The notes under the pieces are model-generated. The model saw nothing but the letters and a program-made list of their open reading frames with translations, was not told the origin of the DNA and searched no databases. The position numbers and the translations under genes are program-made. Shown piece by piece: positions 1 through 8,438 of a stretch of 38,254 nucleotides of DNA. The stretch is taken from positions 1 to 38,254 of the forward strand of contig JAFLUF010000005.1 of assembly GCA_022508925.1 (NCBI GenBank), read 5' to 3'. The first letter of the stretch is position 1; each line of letters starts with the position of its first letter. The stretch is from Oscillospiraceae bacterium. GTDB taxonomy: Bacteria > Bacillota > Clostridia > Oscillospirales > Ruminococcaceae.

Positions 1-54
1 ACCTATGACCCTCTGCTTGTAAGGCAGATGCTCTCCCAGCTGAGCTAAACTTCC
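1..54 (-). tRNA. tRNA-Val (anticodon UAC), 3' end truncated by window edge
   Basis: Reverse complement reads GGAAGTTTAGCTCAGCTGGGAGAGCATCTGCCTTACAAGCAGAGGGTCATAGGT: D-arm TTAGCTCAGCTGGGAGAGCA, anticodon stem TCTGC/GCAGA with loop CTTACAA (UAC). Confidence 0.9.
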
Positions 55-92
55 GTTAAATCAAAATAGTAAAAGCGTTTAACGCACCTATT

Positions 93-121
93 ATTCTACA
101 ACTTTTTTCAAAGTTTGTCAA
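93..121 (-). promoter_or_regulatory. Sigma-A type promoter for tRNA-Val
   Basis: Minus strand TTGACA (116-121) - 17 nt - TAGAAT (93-98), about 40 bp upstream of the tRNA 5' end. Confidence 0.65.
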
Positions 122-285
122 TAGTTTTTTTCAATCCGTAAAAATTGAGCAATTCTATACAATTTTGTCCGAATTTCGGAAAATTATTCATCAAAATTCT
201 ACAAATAATCGTTATAATTTACCTCGCATAAAGCTTTGATTACATCAAATAATAACGCTGAAAAGCTTGATAAGGAGGGATCATT

Positions 286-492
286 TTGGACAAGCTTGCT
301 CTTACGCTGCTTATAATAGGCGGTCTTAACTGGGGTCTTGTGGGAATTTTCCGATTTGACCTTGTAGCGTGGCTGCTTGGCGGACAGACCTCGGTTTTCA
401 GCCGAATAGTATACGTTATTGTCGCTCTCGCGGCAATCTGGGCTATTCCAATGCTTTTCCGCGGCAGAAAAACAACCGCCGCCGAAGTATAA
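286..492 (+). CDS. DUF378 family small membrane protein
   Basis: 68 aa, MDKLALTLLIIGGLNWGLVGIF...; two hydrophobic segments; GGxNWGLVG motif; SD aaggaggg upstream. Confidence 0.85.
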   Translation: MDKLALTLLIIGGLNWGLVGIFRFDLVAWLLGGQTSVFSRIVYVIVALAAIWAIPMLFRGRKTTAAEV

Positions 493-495
493 TCG

Positions 496-530
496 ATCGG
501 AGCAAAAGAAATTCTTTTGCTCCGATTTCT
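496..530. terminator. Bidirectional intrinsic terminator between DUF378 gene and nadA
   Basis: Inverted repeat atcggagcaaaagaa / ttcttttgctccgat (496-510 / 512-526) in the convergent intergenic region. Confidence 0.75.
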
Positions 531-540
531 TATTAAATTT

Positions 541-1452
541 TTAATTTCCAAGTTTCAGCATTTCGTCAATGCACTTTTTAGCTTTAAGCCTCTGCTCTTC
601 GTCCATCGTTATCTCAAAGCCGCTTCTTCCCTCGAGAGTATGAAGCACATCGGCGATAGTCGTAACCTTCATATTGTGGCAAACGCAGTCCTTTGAAAGC
701 GGGTGAAACAGCTTTTCGGGGTGCTGTATTCCGAGGTGCTGGACTATGCTGTTTTCCGTGCCGATGATAAACTCCTCCGCGTCGCTTTTCGCCGCATAGT
801 CCATAATTTCCGTGGTGCTTCCGACAAAGTCCGCGAGAGCCACCACCTCGGGCTGACACTCGGGATGAACAAGAAACAGCGCGCCGGGGTGAGCCGCTTT
901 AGCCGCCTTTGCCTCCGCCGCCGTAAGCTTTGCGTGAGTGGGACAGCCGCCGCTTATAAGCTTTATCTTCTTTTCGGGGATCTGCTTCTTTACATAATCG
1001 CCGAGGTTGCAGTCGGGAATGAACAGGATATTGTCCGAGTCGAGCTTTTTTATGATCTTTACTGCCGATGATGACGTAACGCACACATCGCACAGCGTTT
1101 TAAGCTCGGCGGTGGTGTTTATGTACGCCACCACCTTGTGGTCGGGATATTTTTGTTTAAGCTGTAACAGCATATCGGGGTCGAGCTGCTCAGCCATAGG
1201 ACAGCCCGCCTCCTCGCGCGGGATAAGCACGCGCTTTTCGGGCGAGAGTATCTTCACCGTCTCCGCCATAAAGCGCACTCCGCACATTATTATCGTTTTG
1301 TTTTTAGCAACCGCGGCTTTTTGCGCGAGACCGAAGCTGTCGCCGACATAGTCAGCGATTTCAAGTATATCGTGCGTCTGATAGCAATGAGCGAGAATAC
1401 ACGCGTCGTTTTTCTCCTTAAGCTCGATTATCCTTTGCTGAATTTCGTTCAT
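541..1452 (-). CDS. nadA: Quinolinate synthase A
   Basis: 303 aa; CILAHCYQTHDILEIADYVGDS, FIPDCNLGDYV, GGCPTHAKLTA, LVHPECQPEVV motifs. Confidence 0.93.
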   Translation of the reverse strand: MNEIQQRIIELKEKNDACILAHCYQTHDILEIADYVGDSFGLAQKAAVAKNKTIIMCGVRFMAETVKILSPEKRVLIPREEAGCPMAEQLDPDMLLQLKQKYPDHKVVAYINTTAELKTLCDVCVTSSSAVKIIKKLDSDNILFIPDCNLGDYVKKQIPEKKIKLISGGCPTHAKLTAAEAKAAKAAHPGALFLVHPECQPEVVALADFVGSTTEIMDYAAKSDAEEFIIGTENSIVQHLGIQHPEKLFHPLSKDCVCHNMKVTTIADVLHTLEGRSGFEITMDEEQRLKAKKCIDEMLKLGN

Positions 1453-1470
1453 AATGCCTCCCGATTTAAA

Positions 1471-1599
1471 TTATCCCGCCATCTTTGACATGACAGTCAG
1501 AATTATTATAGCCGCAAGCGAAGCGCCGAGGATTATCCAGTTTCGTATTATCGTGCGCTCGAGGCGGTTGTTATTATCCTTTTTGAATTTCTTAGCCAT
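1471..1599 (-). CDS. 42-aa single-pass membrane micro-protein (not in supplied ORF track)
   Basis: MAKKFKKDNNNRLERTIIRNWIILGASLAAIIILTVMSKMAG; ATG starts 1 nt after the PNP TGA stop; SD GGGAGA upstream; basic N-terminus then one hydrophobic helix. Confidence 0.7.
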   Translation of the reverse strand: MAKKFKKDNNNRLERTIIRNWIILGASLAAIIILTVMSKMAG

Positions 1600-1600
1600 A

Positions 1601-2437
1601 TCATTCTCCCGCGATCTCGGTGATAGCCGCCGTTACAAGCTTTCTGAACATCGGCGCGGCTTTGTCCGCAGTTTCCTGGACCTCCTGGTGCGAAAGCGGA
1701 TTTGCGGAAATTCCCGCGGCAAGGTTTGAAATGCACGAAATGCCGCATATCTCCATTCCCATGTGGCGCGCCGCCATTGCCTCTACGGCAGTGGACATTC
1801 CCACCGCGTCCGCGCCGAGTCGTCCGTAGGCGCGTATCTCAGCGGGAGTTTCGTAGTTCGGTCCCGTGGTCTGGATATACACTCCGCGAACAAGAGGCAC
1901 GCTTACTTTCGCGGCGGTGTTTTCAATTATTGTACGCAATCTCTTGCTGTAGACCTCGCTCATATCGGGAAATCTCACGCCAAGCTCCTCAATGTTCGCG
2001 CCGATAAGCGGACTTGGCACAAGCGAGCTTATGTGGTCGGTTATCAGCATAAAATCTCCCGCGTGAAATGACGGGTTTATTCCGCCCGCGGCGTTGGTGA
2101 GAAACAGCGTTTTCGCTCCCATAAGCCCCATAAGGCGCGTCGGAAGAACAACGTCCTGTACCGAGTATCCCTCATAATAATGCACTCTGCCCTGCATAAC
2201 AACGACAGGAACGCGCTTTTCTCCGCAATATCCGAAAACAAAACGCCCCTTATGCCCCAGCACGGTGCTTATCGGAAAGCCCTCTATCTCGCCGTAATCG
2301 AGTGTTTCCTTTATTTCAAGAGTGTCGCAGAAATCGCCTAAGCCGCTGCCTAAAATAAGCGCAAGCGAGGGCTTGAAGCTTATTTTCTTTTCGACCTGAT
2401 CGTGGCATTTCATCAACTTTTCGTAAACTTCGTTCAT
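1601..2437 (-). CDS. Purine nucleoside phosphorylase, trimeric PNP family
   Basis: 278 aa; ALILGSGLG, VVVMQGRVHYYEGY, TNAAGGINP, GPNYETPAEIRAYGRLGADAVGMSTAVEA motifs. Confidence 0.92.
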   Translation of the reverse strand: MNEVYEKLMKCHDQVEKKISFKPSLALILGSGLGDFCDTLEIKETLDYGEIEGFPISTVLGHKGRFVFGYCGEKRVPVVVMQGRVHYYEGYSVQDVVLPTRLMGLMGAKTLFLTNAAGGINPSFHAGDFMLITDHISSLVPSPLIGANIEELGVRFPDMSEVYSKRLRTIIENTAAKVSVPLVRGVYIQTTGPNYETPAEIRAYGRLGADAVGMSTAVEAMAARHMGMEICGISCISNLAAGISANPLSHQEVQETADKAAPMFRKLVTAAITEIAGE

Positions 2438-2439
2438 GG

Positions 2440-3588
2440 TTATTTTTTCCTTTCGTCGCGTTTGGTCTGAGTGTTTGTGTTATTGTTGTCAGCGGGCAGG
2501 ATCACCGTAAAGGTCGTTCCCTCTCCCAACACGGAGGAGACCGATATCCTTCCGCCGCTGAGTTCAACTATCTTCTTCACAAGCGAAAGTCCGAGTCCGT
2601 TTCCCTTTGACGCGTGAGAACGGTCCGCCTGATAGAATTTCTCGAAAATATGCGGCAGGGCTTCTTCGGAAATACCGCAGCCGCTGTCGGAGATATCCAC
2701 GGTTATCTGCCCGTTTTGCCGCTTTAATGAAACGTTTATGCTCCCTCCGCTCGGAGTGAATTTTACGGCGTTATCGAAGAGATTATGCCATACATGAGAC
2801 ATAAGCTGCTCGTTGAAATAAAACTGCGCTTCGTCCATCTCGCTCATATTAAGCTCGATGTTTTTTCCGCTCCAGACAGGCTCAAGACTGAGCATACAGT
2901 TTCTTAACTGCTCGTCGAGAGAGTACCGCTTTTTATCTTCGATAATTCCCTTGTTGTCAAGGCTTGTGAGAAGCTGTGTATTTGCCGCGAGAGAGGACAG
3001 ATATTCCGCCTCTTCAAGAATTATCCTTGAAAACTCGCGCCGCTGTTCTTCGGTTATGTCGTCGTCGCAGAGCTGACGCGCAAAGCCGCTTATCGACGAA
3101 AGCGGCGTTTTGAACTCGTGAGAGAAATTCGACACGAAGTCGTTTCTGAACAGCTCGGTATTCGCAAGCTCGGCGGTCATTATGTTAAAGTCGGAGATAA
3201 GCCTCTGAAGCTCCTTTAAGGTGTGACGTGTAAGAAAATCGTCCTCGTCTACCTTTACGGTATAATCGCCGTTTCTCACGCGCCTTGTCGCTTTTGTAAG
3301 GCTCGAAAGGGGCTTTAGGATAGTGTTTGTAACAAAAAACGCCATTATCGCGCCTATCAGTATACTCGCGCCCACAGAGCCTATTACGGTGGAAATATCC
3401 GCCGCGCCGTCGGTGACAAATCCGATAACGATAGTAGAGGTAAAGGTGAGAACATCGGAAGCGACGATTATCAGAAGCGTAAAGATCATCATCTTCATTC
3501 CGAGACGGTTTACTCTCTCAAACGGCTTGAACATATGCTTAAGCCGCTGCTTTAATTTTTTAAACGCCCGTTTCATATTTACGGTCAC
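2440..3588 (-). CDS. Sensor histidine kinase (two TM, HAMP, HisKA, HATPase)
   Basis: 382 aa; NFSHEFKTPLSSI H-box, LFDNAVKFTPSGG N-box, DSGCGI, GNGLGLSLVKKI G-box; 4-bp overlap with the upstream response regulator. Confidence 0.92.
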   Translation of the reverse strand: MTVNMKRAFKKLKQRLKHMFKPFERVNRLGMKMMIFTLLIIVASDVLTFTSTIVIGFVTDGAADISTVIGSVGASILIGAIMAFFVTNTILKPLSSLTKATRRVRNGDYTVKVDEDDFLTRHTLKELQRLISDFNIMTAELANTELFRNDFVSNFSHEFKTPLSSISGFARQLCDDDITEEQRREFSRIILEEAEYLSSLAANTQLLTSLDNKGIIEDKKRYSLDEQLRNCMLSLEPVWSGKNIELNMSEMDEAQFYFNEQLMSHVWHNLFDNAVKFTPSGGSINVSLKRQNGQITVDISDSGCGISEEALPHIFEKFYQADRSHASKGNGLGLSLVKKIVELSGGRISVSSVLGEGTTFTVILPADNNNTNTQTKRDERKK

Positions 3589-4268
3589 TCCTGCTGCGTC
3601 CTGACCTCGGCTTTATAACCAAGACCTCTTACGGTCGTTATTGAAAAATCCTCGTTATCGTGAAAGCGCTCTCTGAGACGGTTTATGTGTACGTCTACCG
3701 TTCTTGCCTCGCTGTCCGAGCCCATTTCCCAGAACTCCTCCATAAGCGCCGTTCTTGTAAAGGTTTTTCCCGGAAAGGACAGGAGCTTGAACAATATCTG
3801 AAACTCCTTTCGCGGAAGAACCGCCACCTCGCCGTTTACACTGACCGAAAACGCCCCGTAATCAAGCTCGGTTTTCCCGACGGTTATCTTCTGCTCCTCG
3901 GCTATTTTGCTCCTTCTGAGCAAAGCCTTTATCCTTAAGATCATCTCGACCTCGTCTACGGGCTTGGTCATATAATCGTCCGTTCCGAGCATAAAGCTTT
4001 TGTGGATATCGGCGGTGTTGTCCTTGGCGGTTATTATCAGTACGGGCAGGGTGCTTCCACTGTCGCGGAGAGCCTTAAGCGTATCCCACCCGTCCATTTT
4101 CGGCATCATAAGGTCTAACACCATAAGGTCGATGTGCGTGCTTTCGATTATCTCAAGCGCCTTTTCGCCGTTTTCGGCGGTGTACGCCTTAAAGCCGTTT
4201 TTCTCAAGCGTATATTCAAACAGCCGCCTGATGTTTGCCGTATCGTCTGCTACAAGTATGTTGAACAA
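3585..4268 (-). CDS. OmpR/PhoB-family response regulator
   Basis: 227 aa; receiver domain ILVADDTANIRR..LDLMMPKMDGW..ITAKD, winged-helix C-terminus with RTVDVHINRLRERF and TVRGLGYK. Confidence 0.94.
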   Translation of the reverse strand: MFNILVADDTANIRRLFEYTLEKNGFKAYTAENGEKALEIIESTHIDLMVLDLMMPKMDGWDTLKALRDSGSTLPVLIITAKDNTADIHKSFMLGTDDYMTKPVDEVEMILRIKALLRRSKIAEEQKITVGKTELDYGAFSVSVNGEVAVLPRKEFQILFKLLSFPGKTFTRTALMEEFWEMGSDSEARTVDVHINRLRERFHDNEDFSITTVRGLGYKAEVRTQQE

Positions 4269-4306
4269 ACCTCCACCCCCTCGGACTTTCTTTCAAATGC
4301 TTTGTG

Positions 4307-4828
4307 TTATTTTAAGATATTATGTGTTTCCGCGGTGTAATCATCTTGAATAAGAATATAGTCAAGCTTGTATTCAATACAGTTTTTCAGATAATACCGG
4401 TTTTCACTGAGCGTTGTTTCAAGCGTTAAATCGTTATCGTCAAGCCGCTGTTCAATGACATTCGCGTACTTTACGATATCGTCAAAATGCGCGCGGATAT
4501 AATTTTCGCTGAAAACCAGACAAGTGTATTTTATTTTGCTCAGATACTTTTTGTCAAGATCCTTTTTCCAATCGAAAGGGATATAACAGCCCTCGACAAT
4601 AAGATCCTGCTCGTTCTCTATTGCCGTCTTTATTATTTCCCTTACGATGTTCCAGAGATATTCCGTAAGCTCTTTGTCGTCATAAGGCGTGAGACTTGTA
4701 TTTCCGCTGCGTATCAAGCCCATTTTCAAAAGGTCAATTGAAAGATACGGATATTTATACCGCTCAAGAAGCTTTTGCGCCAAGTTTGTTTTTCCGGTAT
4801 GAGAAGCGCCCGAAATCAATATTATCAT
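4307..4828 (-). CDS. Small P-loop (adenylate-kinase/zeta-like) kinase
   Basis: 173 aa; Walker A GASHTGKTNLAQKL, then YLSIDLLKMGL and DLIVEGCYIP, typical of small nucleotide/sugar kinase-like P-loop proteins. Confidence 0.65.
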   Translation of the reverse strand: MIILISGASHTGKTNLAQKLLERYKYPYLSIDLLKMGLIRSGNTSLTPYDDKELTEYLWNIVREIIKTAIENEQDLIVEGCYIPFDWKKDLDKKYLSKIKYTCLVFSENYIRAHFDDIVKYANVIEQRLDDNDLTLETTLSENRYYLKNCIEYKLDYILIQDDYTAETHNILK

Positions 4829-5286
4829 GAGTTGAACATTTTTACCGAGGAGTCGAGCATTTCATCAACATAATCGCCGTCGCTCATTGTCGCGAAGAAA
4901 AGAATGTCCTCCCGCTTGAAGCCGTTTTTGCTGAAGATATCGTCGGGGAGCTGTTTGATATTTTTCTCCAAAACAGTAAGCAAGGTCAGCGCAAAATCCC
5001 ATTTTTCATCGGACGCGCTGAGTAAATCAATATCCTTGGTATTATCAACCATATCAACCAGCGGCTGATACAGAAAATCGGGGTTGCTTCCGTTTTCCCA
5101 ATCATAATACTCGTCTATATCATGAGTGTAGTCCCACGACAGGTACATACCGTAAAAATCGTCCGTGGTTATAAAACCGATAGCGCAGGCTTTTTTTCGC
5201 TTTGCTTTTTTCAGTATCTTGCCTATTTCTTTCGGCAGATTTTCGGAGCAAGCAATATCGAATTTTTCAAATCTTGAAATATCCAT
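4825..5286 (-). CDS. DUF4303-like hypothetical protein
   Basis: 153 aa acidic soluble protein; family call from memory of the pattern GFITTDDFYGMYLSWDYT..; 4-bp overlap (ATGA) with the P-loop kinase. Confidence 0.45.
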   Translation of the reverse strand: MDISRFEKFDIACSENLPKEIGKILKKAKRKKACAIGFITTDDFYGMYLSWDYTHDIDEYYDWENGSNPDFLYQPLVDMVDNTKDIDLLSASDEKWDFALTLLTVLEKNIKQLPDDIFSKNGFKREDILFFATMSDGDYVDEMLDSSVKMFNS

Positions 5287-5315
5287 GTTTTATTTCCTTT
5301 TTAACATAGTTTCGA

Positions 5316-6563
5316 TTACTCGTTTAAGTACGCTATCTGCTCGGGAGTGAGTTTGTCAATGGTTATTCCCCACGCGTTAAGTTTTCTTTCCGCAACCTTC
5401 TGGTCGATCTCCTTCGGAACATTGAAGGTCATAGAGCCGCCGTTTTTCTTGAGCTGTGCGCCGTTTTTCGCGATGTACTCCGCCGAAAGCGCCTGGATAG
5501 CAAAGCTCATGTCCATGATCTCCGCGGGGTGTCCGTCGCCCGCCGCGAGATTTACGAGTCTGCCCTCGGCGATAACGAATATCGTGTTTCCGTTTTTCAG
5601 CTTATAGCCCATTATGTTGTTGCGGGCAAGATAGCTGTCGACCGCTATCTCGCGGAGCTTCGCCATATTTACCTCTACGTCGAAATGTCCCGCGTTGCAG
5701 CAGATAGCGCCGTCCTTCATGTTTACAAAAGCCTGCTCGCCGATAACGTCGTTGCAGCCCGTAACAGTAACGAAAAAGTCGCCTGTTTTCGCCGCCTCAT
5801 TCATCGGCATAACCGTAAAGCCGTCCATGACAGCTTCCATAGCCTTTATCGGGTCGATCTCGGTTACGATCACCTTCGCTCCCAGACCCTTTGCGCGCAT
5901 AGCCACGCCCTTTCCGCACCAGCCGTAGCCCGCGACAACCACATACTTTCCCGCGACGATAAGATTTGTCGTGCGGTTTATGCCGTCCCAGACGGACTGA
6001 CCCGTGCCGTAGCGGTTGTCAAAAAGGTGCTTGCAGTCCGCGTCGTTTACGAGCGCCATGGGGAACTTCAGCTTTCCCGCGCCGTCCATCGCTTTCAGGC
6101 GGATAATGCCGGTAGTAGTCTCCTCACAGCCGCCGAGAACGTTTTCAATAAGCTCGGGCTTTTCGGTGTGGATATAGTTTACCAGATCGCCGCCGTCGTC
6201 GATGATTATGTTCGGTCCCGCGTTTATCACGCTCGCGATGTGGCGGTGGTATTCCTCGTCGGTGGAGTTATACCACGCGTAAACGTTAAGTCCGTCATGT
6301 ACCAGCGCCGCTGCCACATCGTCCTGAGTAGACAGGGGATTAGAACCCGTGACATACATCTCAGCTCCCCCTGCCGCGAGAACTTTGCACAGATACGCGG
6401 TCTTCGCCTCGAGATGAACAGACAGCGCGACTTTCATTCCCTTAAAGGGCTTTGTCTGCGAGAAATCGCGCTCTATACCGTTTAACAGCGGCATATTTCT
6501 TTTTACCCAGTCGATCTTGCGTTTTCCGCTTTCCCAAAGTTTTTCATCTCTGATTTCGCTCAT
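5316..6563 (-). CDS. ahcY: Adenosylhomocysteinase
   Basis: 415 aa; CNPLST-like GSNPLSTQDDVAAAL, GCEETTTGI, VAGYGWCGKGVAMRAKGLGAKVIVTEIDP, NAGHFDVEV. Confidence 0.95.
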   Translation of the reverse strand: MSEIRDEKLWESGKRKIDWVKRNMPLLNGIERDFSQTKPFKGMKVALSVHLEAKTAYLCKVLAAGGAEMYVTGSNPLSTQDDVAAALVHDGLNVYAWYNSTDEEYHRHIASVINAGPNIIIDDGGDLVNYIHTEKPELIENVLGGCEETTTGIIRLKAMDGAGKLKFPMALVNDADCKHLFDNRYGTGQSVWDGINRTTNLIVAGKYVVVAGYGWCGKGVAMRAKGLGAKVIVTEIDPIKAMEAVMDGFTVMPMNEAAKTGDFFVTVTGCNDVIGEQAFVNMKDGAICCNAGHFDVEVNMAKLREIAVDSYLARNNIMGYKLKNGNTIFVIAEGRLVNLAAGDGHPAEIMDMSFAIQALSAEYIAKNGAQLKKNGGSMTFNVPKEIDQKVAERKLNAWGITIDKLTPEQIAYLNE

Positions 6564-6606
6564 AATAAATTCCTTTCATGAATATATTTTTCCGAGGTGA
6601 TTTTAT

Positions 6607-6990
6607 ATGTCAAAATTTGCATATATTGAAAACGAGCGCCCCGTTTTGTCCGCAAAGCTTCGCGGAACGGACGGATACGAAAATGTTGTCGGCGAGGTTC
6701 TGGTGCACAAGCTCGAAAACGGGCTGTGCCTTTGCGCAAGCTTTTCGGGTCTCCCAGCTTCGCAGGCTCTGCCGTTTCATATCCACGAGGGCACAAGCTG
6801 TGAAAACGCGGGAGGACATCTTTTAGAGCTTCCCGATATTATGTCAGACCGAAACGGCGAGGCTTACGCGCATTATTGCTTTGACAGGCTGAACTTGTCG
6901 GAAATATCCGAACACGCGATCATGCTGCACGTCAGGAAAAACGGCGAAGAGCCGGCGATCGCCTGCGGAGTTCTTAAGCACGTGCTGTAA
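6607..6990 (+). CDS. Cu/Zn superoxide dismutase-like protein lacking the zinc loop
   Basis: 127 aa; FHIHEGTSCENAGGH ... IMLHV ... ACGVL pattern of the SodC fold; SD gaggtga; no signal peptide. Confidence 0.7.
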   Translation: MSKFAYIENERPVLSAKLRGTDGYENVVGEVLVHKLENGLCLCASFSGLPASQALPFHIHEGTSCENAGGHLLELPDIMSDRNGEAYAHYCFDRLNLSEISEHAIMLHVRKNGEEPAIACGVLKHVL

Positions 6991-7055
6991 ATAACGCAGT
7001 CGTGGCGGTGTTATATCCAAACATTAAACCATCACGACCATGTCATAGCCGAGTA

Positions 7056-7688
7056 TCAGCCCTTTACTACCGCAAGTGAATTCACTACTCTTTCAAGCTC
7101 GTCCTGAAGACCGCTGTAAAACAGCGTAAACAGGATATCACAGCTTCCGAACAAAAACAGGTTTCTGTTTGTTATAGCCGAAAGCGCGGGGACATATCCG
7201 TAGACATAGCTTTTAAACCACTCGGCGTCGTATGCCGGAACGGGCTTTTTGCTTTTTACAAGCCTTTGTATCTCCTCGAAATCGTCGACGATTATGTTTT
7301 CAAAATTTGCCGCGCCCTTTTCGCAAACGGTATCGAAGATAGTTTTTATCTGCTTGTCGTTAAGACTTCCCCCGCTTGTTTTTATGTTTTTAAGCTCGGG
7401 CAGTCTCACCGCAAACGAATATACCATAAGAGATAAGACCCGCTCGTACTCGGGAGAGTTCATCTCCTTACAGCGCTCCTTGTCGAGCTTTATCCCGGTG
7501 TTGTAAAGCGCGGTGGTGTCGGTTATGTTTTTAAGCGCTATCTTGAAAATATCCTTTACGCTTACGTTGTAAAAATCCCTGTCGGAGATCAGATAGACAT
7601 ATTTTACGGCGTTGAAAAGCGAGACTCCCGCTTTTACCACCGTTTCCGAGATCATTGTATAGGCTGTGCGTTCACTTACAAATTCCAC
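7056..7688 (-). CDS. Hypothetical protein, 210 aa
   Basis: Full-length ORF in operon-like spacing (27 bp) after tcdA; no family recognised. Confidence 0.65.
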   Translation of the reverse strand: MEFVSERTAYTMISETVVKAGVSLFNAVKYVYLISDRDFYNVSVKDIFKIALKNITDTTALYNTGIKLDKERCKEMNSPEYERVLSLMVYSFAVRLPELKNIKTSGGSLNDKQIKTIFDTVCEKGAANFENIIVDDFEEIQRLVKSKKPVPAYDAEWFKSYVYGYVPALSAITNRNLFLFGSCDILFTLFYSGLQDELERVVNSLAVVKG

Positions 7689-7715
7689 TGTACTTATTGC
7701 CCTTCCTTAATAGTA

Positions 7716-8438
7716 TTAACTCTCTTGCTGTTTGGGTCCTTCCGAAAGCAGATCCTTTACAACTTCCGCCGCTATGATTATCCCCGCTGCCGCGGGTGCA
7801 AACGCGCAGCTTGCGGATATTTCGCTGCTTGTCTTTGAAAGCTCGGTCGAAAAAACCACCTTAAGCTTTTCTATCCCGCGGTTTCTCAGCTCATGGCGAA
7901 ACACCCTTACCGCGGGGCTTACGCTCGTCGAAAAAATATCGCAGACCTTAAAGCTCATCGGACTGAACCTGCCTTCGGTGCCCATAGAGCTTATAAGCTT
8001 AACGCCAAGCCTCTCGCATATCTCCGCCAGAAGCACCTTTGCCGCCGTGTCATCCATAGCGTCTATGATATAATCGTACTCGGAAAAATCAAACGCTCCC
8101 GCGCTGTTTTCGTTAAGAAAAAGCGGATATTTCCGCAGTATTATCTCGGGGCTGATGTCTGAAAGACGCGCGCCGAGAGCCTCGGTTTTAAGCATTCCCA
8201 CCGTACTGTGCAAAGCGGCTGTCTGCCTGTTTATATCCGAAAGCGAAACCTTGCCGCCGTCGATGAGGTCGATGGCTCCTATCCCGCTTCTCGCCAAGGT
8301 CTCCGCGGCATAGCCTCCCGCTCCTCCAAGACCGAAAACCGCTACTTTCACCTTGCACAGCTTATCGATAGCTTCTTCGCCCAGAAGCGCGGCTGTTCTT
8401 GATAATTCTTCCGCCACTTGTATCATTCTGTTCACCAC
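7716..8438 (-). CDS. tcdA: tRNA threonylcarbamoyladenosine dehydratase (ThiF/E1-like)
   Basis: 240 aa; VAVFGLGGAGGYAAETLARSGIGAIDLIDGGKVSLSDINRQ, DYIIDAMDDTAAK, SSMGTEGRFSP. Confidence 0.85.
   Translation of the reverse strand: MVNRMIQVAEELSRTAALLGEEAIDKLCKVKVAVFGLGGAGGYAAETLARSGIGAIDLIDGGKVSLSDINRQTAALHSTVGMLKTEALGARLSDISPEIILRKYPLFLNENSAGAFDFSEYDYIIDAMDDTAAKVLLAEICERLGVKLISSMGTEGRFSPMSFKVCDIFSTSVSPAVRVFRHELRNRGIEKLKVVFSTELSKTSSEISASCAFAPAAAGIIIAAEVVKDLLSEGPKQQES

Noticed and set aside
5529-6485. 318-aa plus-strand ORF opposite ahcY
   Set aside because: Fully antisense to a clear ahcY; codon-bias shadow ORF with no recognisable domain.
5287-6606. SAM/SAH riboswitch upstream of ahcY
   Set aside because: Only 43 bp separate ahcY from the divergent gene; no room for a SAH or SAM aptamer.
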